Assembly: GCA_951213105.1 (NCBI GenBank)
Contig: OX578142.1
Coordinates: forward strand, 2,930,649-2,994,648
DNA: 64,000 nucleotides
Reading direction: 5' to 3'
DNA from: Amaurobius ferox
Lineage: Eukaryota > Arthropoda > Arachnida > Araneae > Amaurobiidae
The notes under the pieces were generated by a model, which was not told where the DNA came from, searched no databases, and saw only the letters and a list, made by a program, of their open reading frames with translations. A program made the position numbers and the translations under genes. Positions 22,260-34,561 of this stretch are shown here, piece by piece (position 1 is the stretch's first letter; each line of letters begins with the position of its first letter).

Positions 22260-23357
22260 AAAAGTGGACGTAGGGTTAAGCCCAGGGAAAATTTTCTCAG
22301 TTTTTCGATCCGGGGCTTAGTTTTCGAGATATTTTGATTTTTAAAGTTTATTATTTAAGAGTTAATTAAGGGGTCAATTAATTATTTCGTCGTAACCCGT
22401 TCACACAATATACCGAATTAATCAGCACGATGAGAGGAGTCCGAATCTCTCAAAATCTCGCGCTTATGTGTCCTGATACAGTCAGAAATTATTGTAAAGG
22501 GAGTAGCCAATCAGAACTCTAATAATCTATTCGATTCGATTGCCAACTCGCAATCCAGATAAAGATGGTGCGAGGTCAGCTGATGACGTCAGAAACACAA
22601 TATCTTGATCCAAAGACTCTTAATCCCCCGATGATATTTTCGATCAGCAAGAAACCTATTTGTGTGAAAATTCATCAGGAACGTGCTAAAATATACAACA
22701 AACAAGTGAAAGCATTAGCTACCAGAATTTTTTTTAATTCCATGGAACTATGGTTTATATTTAAGGAATGATATATATATATTGTAGTCCGCGATCGCAT
22801 ATTATGTATCTGATGCATTCTGCCGAAATGTTATCATTTGCTTAATCTGCTGGAGAAGGATTCGGGTTCGCATTCATGGATCCTGGGTGTAGCTTAGTTA
22901 TCAGACGTTTGAGGCGACGGCTACCTAGGCCTGACTCAATTGAGAAGTGAATGCTGGGCTCTAATATTTTGGCTATTTTTTGGCAAAAAGTTAGGGCCCC
23001 ATCTTTAATATTAATGTTGGAACCAACTGAAAAACTCTCGAACGGCTGGCATAAAAAGGATTATTTGTGCTCTCTTTTCTTCCTCTCGGTCTGCTCCTCG
23101 AGGCGTGCGCGCAAAGTCCGCAGTCGCGGACGGCCGCCCCTTTGCTTTTCCCAGTTTCGCGCGCAGCGCGAAACTGGGAAAAAGGCCCCTCCCCGCGGCC
23201 GGGAGCGACGGAGGACTTCGCGCGCACGCCGAGAGGAGCAGACCGAGAGGAAGAAAAAAAACGGGGAAGATAGGGGAGAAATAGAAAAAAATCTGAGAGA
23301 GGGAGAGCGTGAGCGAGCAGATCTGAAACACAATGCATATCAAAATGAAGGTATTTA
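22260..23357. repeat. Satellite unit U17 (1098 bp, short form)
   Basis: 13-bp deletion with GAAAGCATT, counterpart of U5 but without its private base. Confidence 0.95.
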
Positions 23358-24254
23358 AAAAGTGGACGTAGGGTTAAGCCCAGGGAAAATTTTCTCAGTT
23401 TTTCGATCCAGGGCTTAGTTTTCGAGATATTTTGATTTTTAAAGTTTATTATTTAAGAGTTAATTAAGGGGTCAATTAATTATTTCGTCGTAACCCGTTC
23501 ACACAATATACCGAATTAATCAGCACGATGAGAGGAGTCCGAATCTCTCAAAATCTCGCGCTTATGTGTCCTGATACAGTCAGAAATTATTGTAAAGGGA
23601 GTAGCCAATCAGAACTCTAATAATCTATTCGATTCGATTGCCAACTCGCAATCCAGATAAAGATGGTGCGAGGTCAGCTGATGACGTCAGAAACACAATA
23701 TCTTGATCCAAAGACTCTTAATCCCCCGATGATATTTTCGATCAGCAAGAGACCTATTTGTGTGAAAATTCATCAGGAACGTGCTAAAATATACAACAAA
23801 CAAGTGAAAACATTAGCTACCAGAATTTTTTTTAATTCCATGGAACTATGGTTTATATTTAAGGAATGATATATATATATTGTAGTCCGCGATCGCATAT
23901 TATGTATCTGATGCATTCTGCCGAAATGTTATCATTTGCTTAATCTGCTGGAGAAGGATTCGGGTTCGCATTCATGGATCCTGGGTGTAGCTTAGTTATC
24001 AGACGTTTGCGGTGAACGTTTGAGGCGACGGCTACCTAGGCCTGACTCAATTGAGAAGTGAATGCTGGGCTCTAATATTTTGGCTATTTTTTGGCAAAAA
24101 GTTAGGGCCCCATCTTTAATATTAATGTTGGAACCAACTGAAAAACTCTCGAACGGCTGGCATAAAAAGGATTATTTGTGCTCTCTTTTCTTCCTCTCGG
24201 TCTGCTCCTCGAGGCGTGCGCGCAAAGTCCGCAGTCGCGGACGGCCGCCCCTTT
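23358..24254. repeat. Satellite unit U18, first part (interrupted by retrotransposon copy 2)
   Basis: Carries GATCCAGGG and CAAGAGACC exactly as U6 does, and is broken at the same base. With 28788-29001 it totals 1111 bp. Confidence 0.95.
24243..24254. repeat. Target-site duplication, retrotransposon copy 2, poly(A)-side
   Basis: GGCCGCCCCTTT, same bases and same place in the unit as at copy 1. Confidence 0.9.
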
Positions 24255-24267
24255 TTTTTTTTTTTTT
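24252..24267 (-). other. Poly(A) tail of retrotransposon copy 2 (16 T on plus strand)
   Basis: Same length as in copy 1. The first three Ts overlap the target duplication. Confidence 0.85.
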
Positions 24268-25963
24268 GCGACCCAGACCGTGCCCCTTACCAACAAAGGG
24301 TTTAAAGGGTGGAAAGCACGGCCGGGAAACGAGCTACCCCAGCAATAGAACAAAAACACCGCGAATAAGTCCGTGTAAAAATATCCTCAGTTTTCCCACA
24401 TTAAACAGGAAAGAAGAGACCAGAGAGGCAGAAAAACCAAGAACCAAATAAACAATCCACCACTAAATAAGAAAACAAATATATATGAAACAGATGCCAA
24501 AAATGTCTCTCCGGAAGAAAATACAAATCAACAAATTAACAGCCACGTCCAAACGCGAGGAACACAAAAACTTCAACCCAAATAAAAACAAAGCCAACAA
24601 ATCTCCAAATACTCCGGAAAAACCTACATAAACATAAAAATAAACCAATCCTTCCAAACACCTTAATAACACAAGAACAGAAATAACAACTACCAACCCA
24701 AAAACAAGCAGATAGACTAAAAACGAAAGAAAACCAAGAGGACCAATACCACCTCAAAGCAACAAGAAAAGAAGCGGCACCAACCAAAGGCAAAAACAAA
24801 CACAAACCCCAAATAAAAGTTTACAATCCAACAGTCAGAATTCACCGAAAATCAAGGAAATACCATAAGCAAACTAGCATGTCCTCCAACTACAATCCAA
24901 GAAAAATAACCAAAATACGAAGTACAATCCTCCCCCACAACAAACAAACGAGAAAAAAAAAAGTGCGTCGCCATCAACATCCAAGAACCACACCAAAACA
25001 AAACTTTTCCAACATACATAAAAAACCAACTAACAGCAAAGATGTCCCAGGGAGCGCCTATAAAACCTAATGTCAAACTACAAAACAAATAAGCTAAAAA
25101 CCTAATCTTCAACATTTCTTTCCAGGCAAAAACGCGCCACCGACAGAACGGCGACACCCCCCACCCACAGAATATTTATTATTTTTCAAAAAAAAAAAAA
25201 AAAAAAAAAAGTGCCTGGCCAGGGCCGGTTACATAGGCCCACAGATCTTCTGCCGCATAGGCAGGAAAATAAAAATAAACAATCGCAACCATATAAAAAT
25301 TTTTTGCCACTTTAAAAGTAGGCCAACATTATATCAAAACTACTATACAATATATATACAAGGATAACCAAAAACAAAATCCACACCCCAATCGTAGTCC
25401 TAATAAACAAACAGGCCCAGAAAACCAACAACAAAAACAAAGGAAGTCCCGGCGAGACCACACCACTCCCACTGCGGTCTCCCGGGCTCAGCAAAAATAC
25501 AAGTAGAACCAACTAAGTCAGCAATCGTACCAGGTTTAAGGTCCCATAACCAAGTTTAAATATCATCAAAATACAACATACGTAACAAAGATCCAACACA
25601 TATTATCCAGAAAAAAGTTACCCACCTAAATAAACACCACGTTCAATACGACCCCGACCACGCAACAAAACAAACAAATGAACACCAAACAAAAAAAAAG
25701 GGGGTACTACCTGTGGCCCCAAATAAAAACAATTGGATTCCCAACAAGCACAGCAATTCTACTATATACTACATTCATTCTTTTCCATCTATACCTTTTA
25801 AACAAATCTACCAAAAGTATTTTTTTTTAACACTATGAACAACTATATATAACACTATACAACTATACAACCATAAACTACCCTAAATATAATACTATAT
25901 ACAACAATGTGACCAACAGTTTTCTATGGCACCAGAAAATTCCCATTTAGAGTAATTCTCTTA
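24268..25963 (-). other. Long T/G-rich 3' region of retrotransposon copy 2, no ORF2
   Basis: Matches 6427-8122 throughout, apart from the substitution at 25226. The AATAAA candidate and the CCTGGCCAGG palindrome are both retained. Confidence 0.7.
25188..25210. repeat. Internal A23 homopolymer in retrotransposon copy 2
   Basis: Same length as in copy 1. Unchanged length of such a run argues for a very recent duplication or for recent conversion. Confidence 0.8.
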
Positions 25964-27652
25964 TTAACCGATATCTCCATAGTCTATATGTTTTTTGTAT
26001 TTTTCAAGTTCCACCTGAAAAGATTTGCATTCGTTATTTCTACAAGAATGATTCACAGATCTAGTTCCAGAAGACTTCTCGTTATAGGCCAGACAATTAA
26101 TGCATCTGAACCTTTCTTTGCAGGCCGTGCCAGGATGGGACTTCGAACAACGCAGACAGCGCTCAGGTCCCCGACAACGGCCCCGGGCATGGCCCAGAAC
26201 GCCGCACCCCGAACATTGTAGAACAGAGAAGAACTCTCTGCACCACACCCGGTGCCATCCGTAGTACCCATAGCGCTGATCACGAAGAACAGCAAAAGCC
26301 GCAGGCTTTACCTCAAAAATCCAATGGTTACCTATTTTGGCACCAATACTGAATTTAAAGGTGAACTCATCCCGTAGCCCAGCCAACTTCGGATTCTGCA
26401 GAACCAGATCTTTAATGAAATCTTCATGACCAATTCCCAGAGGAACGTTGAAGAAAATCAAACGAGGCCATCTCCTGATCGGAGCCTCGAACTTAAATCT
26501 CTGTGCAAAGGCAGAATTCCCCAGAAGGTGATCCTTCACCTTATCCGCCATTTCTTTAGAAGGTGCTTCCAAAACAAGACGTCCATCGGGCAAGGAGAAA
26601 AATTTGTCCATTGTCAGCCCGGACTCCCCAGGGGGGGGCGAACAACTCAGGAACTCACCACGTACCTCCTCCGCAGACGAAGAGGCAGAGACAGGTTTAA
26701 CTATAAGAGTACGGGAACCCGAGGAAGGAACACCAGATGATCCCGGAAAAATCCCAGGATCAGGATCACGGTTCTTCAAGAGTTTAACCATTGCCGTATA
26801 GGCATCGCGAGTTTCCTCCATAAACCTCATCATTTTAATATCCTGTTCCTCTATACTTTTTTTCAAAAACTCATTTGCCCTACCAAATTGGGCCAACTGG
26901 TTCTCCAAGCCGATAACACCTGGGTCACCCGCAGGCGACTCACTAGTACTAAGTTTTTCCACTCTCTGTCTCAGCTCCACAATCAACGAGTTAAACTCCT
27001 CCAATAAGCTAGACTTTCGCAGGAGCTCCTCTTTCAGAGTACTAGCCTCATTTTCCCCTTTCTGACACCTTGCCTTCAACTTTCCAATCAAGTCGTTAGC
27101 CTCCTTCAGTCTCAACTGTAACTCTTTCAATAATTTATCCTTGCCGGCAACAATTTCGACCATTTCTCTCCTACTTTCCACAAAATTCAAGGCACTACCC
27201 TCTCCAGTGTCAGTCACCGATACCTCCGATCCCGTCCTAGATACCTCCAGATCCTCGCTGAGTCTCTTAATCTGCAGTCCCTGGTCCTCTGTCTCCCTAA
27301 CCAAACTTTTAATTCTTTCGTCACTCTTCATACTCTTATCTTCAGTTTCATGGAATCTGTTCTCCATCATAAGGGCAGAACAAGTAGCCTTGGAAATCAA
27401 CTTAATAAGAGGTCCAATAAACTCCTTAACCAACGTCCCTTGTAGAGTCAGAGAAAGTGAAGACTTTCTCTTCTCAATACAGAATTGTCTAAAAGCCGTC
27501 ACTATTCCATCAACTTCTTTCTGAGTATCAAAAAGAGGCCTATCAACCTTGGGCGAAAATTGTCCCGCCTCAAATAACTCACAATTTACTTCGGAATCCG
27601 GCATTAAAGACATCAATTCATCAATCTCTTTTGCATAAATTTCTTTTGCCAT
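25964..27652 (-). CDS. Retrotransposon ORF1 (Gag-like RNA-binding protein), copy 2
   Basis: Intact 562-residue ORF whose translation is identical to that of copy 1: coiled-coil-like N-terminal half, Pro/Ser-rich linker, RRM-like segment and three C-terminal zinc knuckles (Cys480 to Cys542). The start context is the same. Two identical intact ORFs fit a recent duplication and say nothing about selection. Whether either copy is transcribed cannot be told from sequence. Confidence 0.9.
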   Translation of the reverse strand: MAKEIYAKEIDELMSLMPDSEVNCELFEAGQFSPKVDRPLFDTQKEVDGIVTAFRQFCIEKRKSSLSLTLQGTLVKEFIGPLIKLISKATCSALMMENRFHETEDKSMKSDERIKSLVRETEDQGLQIKRLSEDLEVSRTGSEVSVTDTGEGSALNFVESRREMVEIVAGKDKLLKELQLRLKEANDLIGKLKARCQKGENEASTLKEELLRKSSLLEEFNSLIVELRQRVEKLSTSESPAGDPGVIGLENQLAQFGRANEFLKKSIEEQDIKMMRFMEETRDAYTAMVKLLKNRDPDPGIFPGSSGVPSSGSRTLIVKPVSASSSAEEVRGEFLSCSPPPGESGLTMDKFFSLPDGRLVLEAPSKEMADKVKDHLLGNSAFAQRFKFEAPIRRWPRLIFFNVPLGIGHEDFIKDLVLQNPKLAGLRDEFTFKFSIGAKIGNHWIFEVKPAAFAVLRDQRYGYYGWHRVWCREFFSVLQCSGCGVLGHARGRCRGPERCLRCSKSHPGTACKERFRCINCLAYNEKSSGTRSVNHSCRNNECKSFQVELEKYKKHIDYGDIG

Positions 27653-27968
27653 CTTAACGAAAGTTTCTCTACGGTTACAATAACAATAATAAATACCTGA
27701 TATACCAATAAAACACCCCCAAACTAGCCTCGAAATTAAAACAACAACGGCCTACACCTGTGACGTCAAGATTATGTCAACAATTGATAGATGTCGTCAT
27801 CAACGAACATATGACGTCATGTGAATACCAATAACACTTCTTGAGATAACAAGAACGGAATTTACTAACTGACCTATTCAAAGCAATATATATATAAACA
27901 AATCACTATAAGAGGCAGTCAATCTACATGTAAGCCAATTCGGGTGTTAAGCCAGGCAAATATAAACA
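27653..27968 (-). promoter_or_regulatory. Spacer between 5' monomers and ORF1, copy 2
   Basis: Counterpart of 9812-10127, with TGACGTCA at 27761-27768 and 27812-27819. Confidence 0.5.
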
Positions 27969-28370
27969 AAGATCAAATAGTACACAGTAAATTACAATAG
28001 AAGAAACAGTGACGTCATAGAATTTTCAAAATTCAGTAATTAATAACATATTATAGTTAAATTAAATCAATACAGTTATACAGAGTCCAAATGAGCCGGA
28101 GGCAATAGTATACCGTCACAGTATTTTTAGGACTCCTAGTTACTGAGATATGAGAAAAGCTGCCCCGCAGCAAGTCCGAAGAAGTTGAATAACATCGAAA
28201 CTAATCAACTTTGACTCAGAAGAGTGATAGTCTTAGATACCACAGAATTAATCTGTTTTTAAGAAACTTTCCGTAGTTTTATATACCCTATTTAAGTAAA
28301 TATATCACATAAACTGCTCCGAATAATTCGAAGAAAAATTCAAAGTTCTTGCCTTGGTACCTCCTTCCGG
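27969..28370 (-). repeat. 5' UTR monomer 2 (ORF1-proximal), copy 2
   Basis: Counterpart of 10128-10529, with a CRE octamer at 28010-28017. Confidence 0.75.
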
Positions 28371-28775
28371 GTTCATGGAAATCTCAATGGATCAGATGAA
28401 AATGGAGTCGTGACGTCATAGAACAATCAAAATTCCATATAAAATATAATATCACAGTTTATGGATCCAAAATAATAGTATATAGTCCTGAAGGGTCGAA
28501 GTCACCATCGAGTAAACCACATTATTTTTAGCAGTTCAGGATGTCGAGATACAGAAAAGGCTGCCCCGCAGCAAAACAGGCAAACCAGGATTCCGTCAAA
28601 ACCAGTCAACACCAACTCAGGAAAAAGACGATCCCATCCTCTACAGAATTAATATGAATTTTTAATACAATTTTTACTATCTTCAACATTCCATTAAAGG
28701 AGATATTTTCCAAAATGTACTCCGAAAAAGTCGAAGAAAAATTCAAAGTTCCATCAACGGAGGCACCATCCGGAA
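28371..28775 (-). repeat. 5' UTR monomer 1 (5'-most), copy 2
   Basis: Counterpart of 10530-10934, with a CRE octamer at 28411-28418. It ends at the element boundary. Confidence 0.75.
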
Positions 28776-28787
28776 GGCAGCCCCTTT
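28776..28787. repeat. Target-site duplication, retrotransposon copy 2, 5' side
   Basis: GGCAGCCCCTTT, one mismatch (A at 28779) to the other three copies. The mutation happened after the array duplication. Confidence 0.88.
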
Positions 28788-29001
28788 GCTTTTCCCAGTT
28801 TCGCGCGCAGCGCGAAACTGGGAAAAAGGCCCCTCCCCGCGGCCGGGAGCGACGGAGGACTTCGCGCGCACGCCGAGAGGAGCAGACCGAGAGGAAGAAA
28901 AAAAACGGGGAAGATAGGGGAGAAATAGAAAAAAATCTGAGAGAGGGAGAGCGTGAGCGGGCAGATCTGAAACACAATGCATATCAAAATGAAGGTATTT
29001 A
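28788..29001. repeat. Satellite unit U18, second part (214 bp)
   Basis: Remainder of the interrupted unit, with GAGCGGGCAGATC as in U6. Confidence 0.95.
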
Positions 29002-30114
29002 AAAAGTGGACGTGGGGTTAAGCCCAGGGAAAATTTTCTCAGTTCTTCGATCCGGGGCTTAGTTTTCGAGATATTTTGATTTTTAAAGTTTATTATTTAA
29101 GAGTTAATTAAGGGGTCAATTAATTATTTCGTCGTAACCCGTTCACACAATATACCGAATTAATCAGCACGATGAGAGGAGTCCGAATCTCTCAAAATCT
29201 CGCGCTTATGTGTCCTGATACAGTCAGAAATTATTGTAAAGGGAGTAGCCAATCAGAACTCTAATAATCTATTCGATTCGATTGCCAACTCGCAATCCAG
29301 ATAAAGATGGTGCGAGGTCAGCTGATGACGTCAGAAACACAATATCTTGATCCAAAGACTCTTAATCCCCCGATGATATTTTCGATCAGCAAGAAACCTA
29401 TTTGTGTGAAAATTCATCAGGAACGTGCTAAAATATACAACAAACAAGTGAAAACATTAGCTACCAGAATTTTTTTTTAATTCCATGGAACTATGGTTTA
29501 TATTTAAGGAATGATATATATATATTGTAGTCCGCGATCGCATATTATGTATCTGATGCATTCTGCCGAAATGTTATCATTTGCTTAATCTGCTGGAGAA
29601 GGATTCGGGTTCGCATTCATGGATCCTGGGTGTAGCTTAGTTATCAGACGTTTGCGGTGAACGTTTGAGGCGACGGCTACCTAGGCCTGACTCAATTGAG
29701 AAGTGAATGCTGGGCTCTAATATTTTGGCTATTTTTTGGCAAAAAGTTAGGGCCCCATCTTTAATATTAATGTTGGAACCAACTGAAAAACTCTCGAACG
29801 GCTGGCATAAAAAGGATTATTTGTGCTCTCTTTTCTTCCTCTCGGTCTGCTCCTCGAGGCGTGCGCGCAAAGTCCGCAGTCGCGGACGGCCGCCCCTTTG
29901 CTTTTCCCAGTTTCGCGCTGTGCGCGAAACTGGGAAAAAGGCCCCTCCCCGCGGCCGGGAGCGACGGAGGACTTCGCGCGCACGCCGAGAGGAGCAGACC
30001 GAGAGGAAGAAAAAAAAACGGGGAAGATAGGGGAGAAATAGAAAAAAATCTGAGAGAGGGAGAGCGTGAGCGAGCAGATCTGAAACACAATGCATATCAA
30101 AATGAAGGTATTTA
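29002..30114. repeat. Satellite unit U19 (1113 bp)
   Basis: GTGGGGTT as in U7, a private CAGTTCTTCG, T9, a 9-A tract, and the palindrome loop TGT at 29919-29921 instead of GCA. Confidence 0.95.
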
Positions 30115-31226
30115 AAAAGTGGACGTAGGGTTAAGCCCAGGGAAAATTTTCTCAGTTTTTCGATCCGGGGCTTAGTTTTCGAGATATTTTGATTTTTAAA
30201 GTTTATTATTTAAGAGTTAATTAAGGGGTCAATTAATTATTTCGTCGTAACCCGTTCACACAATATACCGAATTAATCAGCACGATGAGAGGAGTCCGAA
30301 TCTCTCAAAATCTCGCGCTTATGTGTCCTGATACAGTCAGAAATTATTGTAAAGGGAGTAGCCAATCAGAACTCTAATAATCTATTCGATTCGATTGCCA
30401 ACTCGCAATCCAGATAAAGATGGTGCGAGGTCAGCTGATGACGTCAGAAACACAATATCTTGATCCAAAGACTCTTAATCCCCCGATGATATTTTCGATC
30501 AGCAAGAAACCTATTTGTGTGAAAATTCATCAGGAACGTGCTAAAATATACAACAAACAAGTGAAAACATTAGCTACCAGAATTTTTTTTTAATTCCATG
30601 GAACTATGGTTTATATTTAAGGAATGATATATATATATTGTAGTCCGCGATCGCATATTATGTATCTGATGCATTCTGCCGAAATGTTATCATTTGCTTA
30701 ATCTGCTGGAGAAGGATTCGGGTTCGCATTCATGGATCCTGGGTGTAGCTTAGTTATCAGACGTTTGCGGTGAACGTTTGAGGCGACGGCTACCTAGGCC
30801 TGACTCAATTGAGAAGTGAATGCTGGGCTCTAATATTTTGGCTATTTTTTGGCAAAAAGTTAGGGCCCCATCTTTAATATTAATGTTGGAACCAACTGAA
30901 AAACTCTCGAACGGCTGGCATAAAAAGGATTATTTGTGCTCTCTTTTCTTCCTCTCGGTCTGCTCCTCGAGGCGTGCGCGCAAAGTCCGCAGTCGCGGAC
31001 GGCCGCCCCTTTGCTTTTCCCAGTTTCGCGCGCAGCGCGAAACTGGGAAAAAGGCCCCTCCCCGCGGCCGGGAGCGACGGAGGACTTCGCGCGCACGCCG
31101 AGAGGAGCAGACCGAGAGGAAGAAAAAAAACGGGGAAGATAGGGGAGAAATAGAAAAAAATCTGAGAGAGGGAGAGCGTGAGCGAGCAGATCTGAAACAC
31201 AATGCATATCAAAATGAAGGTATTTA
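30115..31226. repeat. Satellite unit U20 (1112 bp)
   Basis: T9 form, counterpart of U8. Confidence 0.95.
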
Positions 31227-32337
31227 AAAAGTGGACGTAGGGTTAAGCCCAGGGAAAATTTTCTCAGTTTTTCGATCCGGGGCTTAGTTTTCGAGATATT
31301 TTGATTTTTAAAGTTTATTATTTAAGAGTTAATTAAGGGGTCAATTAATTATTTCGTCGTAACCCGTTCACACAATATACCGAATTAATCAGCACGATGA
31401 GAGGAGTCCGAATCTCTCAAAATCTCGCGCTTATGTGTCCTGATACAGTGAGAAATTATTGTAAAGGGAGTAGCCAATCAGAACTCTAATAATCTATTCG
31501 ATTCGATTGCCAACTCGCAATCCAGATAAAGATGGTGCGAGGTCAGCTGATGACGTCAGAAACACAATATCTTGATCCAAAGACTCTTAATCCCCCGATG
31601 ATATTTTCGATCAGCAAGAAACCTATTTGTGTGAAAATTCATCAGGAACGTGCTAAAATATACAACAAACAAGTGAAAACATTAGCTACCAGAATTTTTT
31701 TTAATTCCATGGAACTATGGTTTATATTTAAGGAATGATATATATATATTGTAGTCCGCGATCGCATATTATGTATCTGATGCATTCTGCCTAAATGTTA
31801 TCATTTGCTTAATCTGCTGGAGAAGGATTCGGGTTCGCATTCATGGATCCTGGGTGTAGCTTAGTTATCAGACGTTTGCGGTGAACGTTTGAGGCGACGG
31901 CTACCTAGGCCTGACTCAATTGAGAAGTGAATGCTGGGCTCTAATATTTTGGCTATTTTTTGGCAAAAAGTTAGGGCCCCATCTTTAATATTAATGTTGG
32001 AACCAACTGAAAAACTCTCGAACGGCTGGCATAAAAAGGATTATTTGTGCTCTCTTTTCTTCCTCTCGGTCTGCTCCTCGAGGCGTGCGCGCAAAGTCCG
32101 CAGTCGCGGACGGCCGCCCCTTTGCTTTTCCCAGTTTCGCGCGCAGCGCGAAACTGGGAAAAAGGCCCCTCCCCGCGGCCGGGAGCGACGGAGGACTTCG
32201 CGCGCACGCCGAGAGGAGCAGACCGAGAGGAAGAAAAAAAACGGGGAAGATAGGGGAGAAATAGAAAAAAATCTGAGAGAGGGAGAGCGTGAGCGAGCAG
32301 ATCTGAAACACAATGCATATCAAAATGAAGGTATTTA
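31227..32337. repeat. Satellite unit U21 (1111 bp)
   Basis: CAGTGAG and TGCCTAAATG, counterpart of U9. Confidence 0.95.
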
Positions 32338-33449
32338 AAAAGTGGACGTAGGGTTAAGCCCAGGGAAAATTTTCTCAGTTTTTCGATCCGGGGCTTAGTT
32401 TTCGAGATATTTTGATTTTTAAAGTTTATTATTTAAGAGTTAATTATGGGGTCAATTAATTATTTCGTCGTAACCCGTTCACACAATATACCGAATTAAT
32501 CAGCACGATGAGAGGAGTCCGAATCTCTCAAAATCTCGCGCTTATGTGTCCTGATACAGTCAGAAATTATTGTAAAGGGAGTAGCCAATCAGAACTCTAA
32601 TAATCTATTCGATTCGATTGCCAACTCGCAATCCAGATAAAGATGGTGCGAGGTCAGCTGATGACGTCAGAAACACAATATCTTGATCCAAAGACTCTTA
32701 ATCCCCCGATGATATTTTCGATCAGCAAGAAACCTATTTGTGTGAAAATTCATCAGGAACGTGCTAAAATATACAACAAACAAGTGAAAACATTAGCTAC
32801 CAGAATTTTTTTTTAATTCCATGGAACTATGGTTTATATTTAAGGAATGATATATATATATTGTAGTCCGCGATCGCATATTATGTATCTGATGCATTCT
32901 GCCGAAATGTTATCATTTGCTTAATCTGCTGGAGAAGGATTCGGGTTCGCATTCATGGATCCTGGGTGTAGCTTAGTTATCAGACGTTTGCGGTGAACGT
33001 TTGAGGCGACGGCTACCTAGGCCTGACTCAATTGAGAAGTGAATGCTGGGCTCTAATATTTTGGCTATTTTTTGGCAAAAAGTTAGGGCCCCATCTTTAA
33101 TATTAATGTTGGAACCAACTGAAAAACTCTCGAACGGCTGGCATAAAAAGGATTATTTGTGCTCTCTTTTCTTCCTCTCGGTCTGCTCCTCGAGGCGTGC
33201 GCGCAAAGTCCGCAGTCGCGGACGGCCGCCCCTTTGCTTTTCCCAGTTTCGCGCTGTGCGCGAAACTGGGAAAAAGGCCCCTCCCCGCGGCCGGGAGCGA
33301 CGGAGGACTTCGCGCGCACGCCGAGAGGAGCAGACCGAGAGGAAGAAAAAAAACGGGGAAGATAGGGGAGAAATAGAAAAAAATCTGAGAGAGGGAGAGC
33401 GTGAGCGAGCAGATCTGAAACACAATGCATATCAAAATGAAGGTATTTA
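32338..33449. repeat. Satellite unit U22 (1112 bp)
   Basis: TTAATTATGGGG (shared with U26), T9, and the inverted palindrome loop TGT at 33255-33257. Confidence 0.95.
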
Positions 33450-34561
33450 AAAAGTGGACGTAGGGTTAAGCCCAGGGAAAATTTTCTCAGTTTTTCGATC
33501 CGGGGCTTAGTTTTCGAGATATTTTGATTTTTAAAGTTTATTATTTAAGAGTTAATTAAGGGGTCAATTAATTATTTCGTCGTAACCCGTTCACACAATA
33601 TACCGAATTAATCAGCACGATGAGAGGAGTCCGAATCTCTCAAAATCTCGCGCTTATGTGTCCTGATACAGTCAGAAATTATTGTAAAGGGAGTAGCCAA
33701 TCAGAACTCTAATAATCTATTCGATTCGATTGCCAACTCGCAATCCAGATAAAGATGGTGCGAGGTCAGCTGATGACGTCAGAAACACAATATCTTGATC
33801 CAAAGACTCTTAATCCCCCGATGATATTTTCGATCAGCAAGAAACCTATTTGTGTGAAAATTCATCAGGAACGTGCTAAAATATACAACAAACAAGTGAA
33901 AACATTAGCTACCAGAATTTTTTTTTAATTCCATGGAACTATGGTTTATATTTAAGGAATGATATATATATATTGTAGTCCGCGATCGCATATTATGTAT
34001 CTGATGCATTCTGCCGAAATGTTATCATTTGCTTAATCTGCTGGAGAAGGATTCGGGTTCGCATTCATGGATCCTGGGTGTAGCTTAGTTATCAGACGTT
34101 TGCGGTGAACGTTTGAGGCGACGGCTACCTAGGCCTGACTCAATTGAGAAGTGAATGCTGGGCTCTAATATTTTGGCTATTTTTTGGCAAAAAGTTAGGG
34201 CCCCATCTTTAATATTAATGTTGGAACCAACTGAAAAACTCTCGAACGGCTGGCATAAAAAGGATTATTTGTGCTCTCTTTTCTTCCTCTCGGTCTGCTC
34301 CTCGAGGCGTGCGCGCAAAGTCCGCAGTCGCGGACGGCCGCCCCTTTGCTTTTCCCAGTTTCGCGCGCAGCGCGAAACTGGGAAAAAGGCCCCTCCCCGC
34401 GGCCGGGAGCGACGGAGGACTTCGCGCGCACGCCGAGAGGAGCAGACCGAGAGGAAGAAAAAAAACGGGGAAGATAGGGGAGAAATAGAAAAAAATCTGA
34501 GAGAGGGAGAGCGTGAGCGAGCAGATCTGAAACACAATGCATATCAAAATGAAGGTATTTA
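33450..34561. repeat. Satellite unit U23 (1112 bp)
   Basis: T9 form. It differs in type from U11 at the matching offset, so the 17.8-kb duplication ends before this unit. Confidence 0.95.

Larger units (their letters stand above)
10947..24254. repeat. Satellite array segment B (end of U6 to first part of U18)
   Basis: The array continues in the same phase and orientation between the two retrotransposon copies. It holds the 214-bp remainder of U6, eleven complete units (U7-U17) and the first 897 bp of U18. It contains the 7-bp-deletion units U11 and U13, each preceded by a unit with a 7-A tract, which makes two tandem 2215-bp dimers (U10-U11 and U12-U13). Confidence 0.97.
24255..28775 (-). 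mobile_element. Non-LTR retrotransposon, ORF1-only, copy 2
   Basis: Same length, orientation, insertion base and tail length as copy 1, at an offset of exactly 17,841 bp. Reading both copies I noted one internal difference (G at 7385, C at 25226) and one in the 5'-side target duplication (C at 10938, A at 28779). The flanking units share private markers with U6 and U7. It is therefore a duplicated array segment, not an independent insertion. Confidence 0.9.

Noticed and set aside
24255..28775. Second retrotransposon copy as evidence of site-specific insertion
   Set aside because: Flanking private markers, tail length and target duplications match copy 1, so one insertion followed by array duplication is sufficient.
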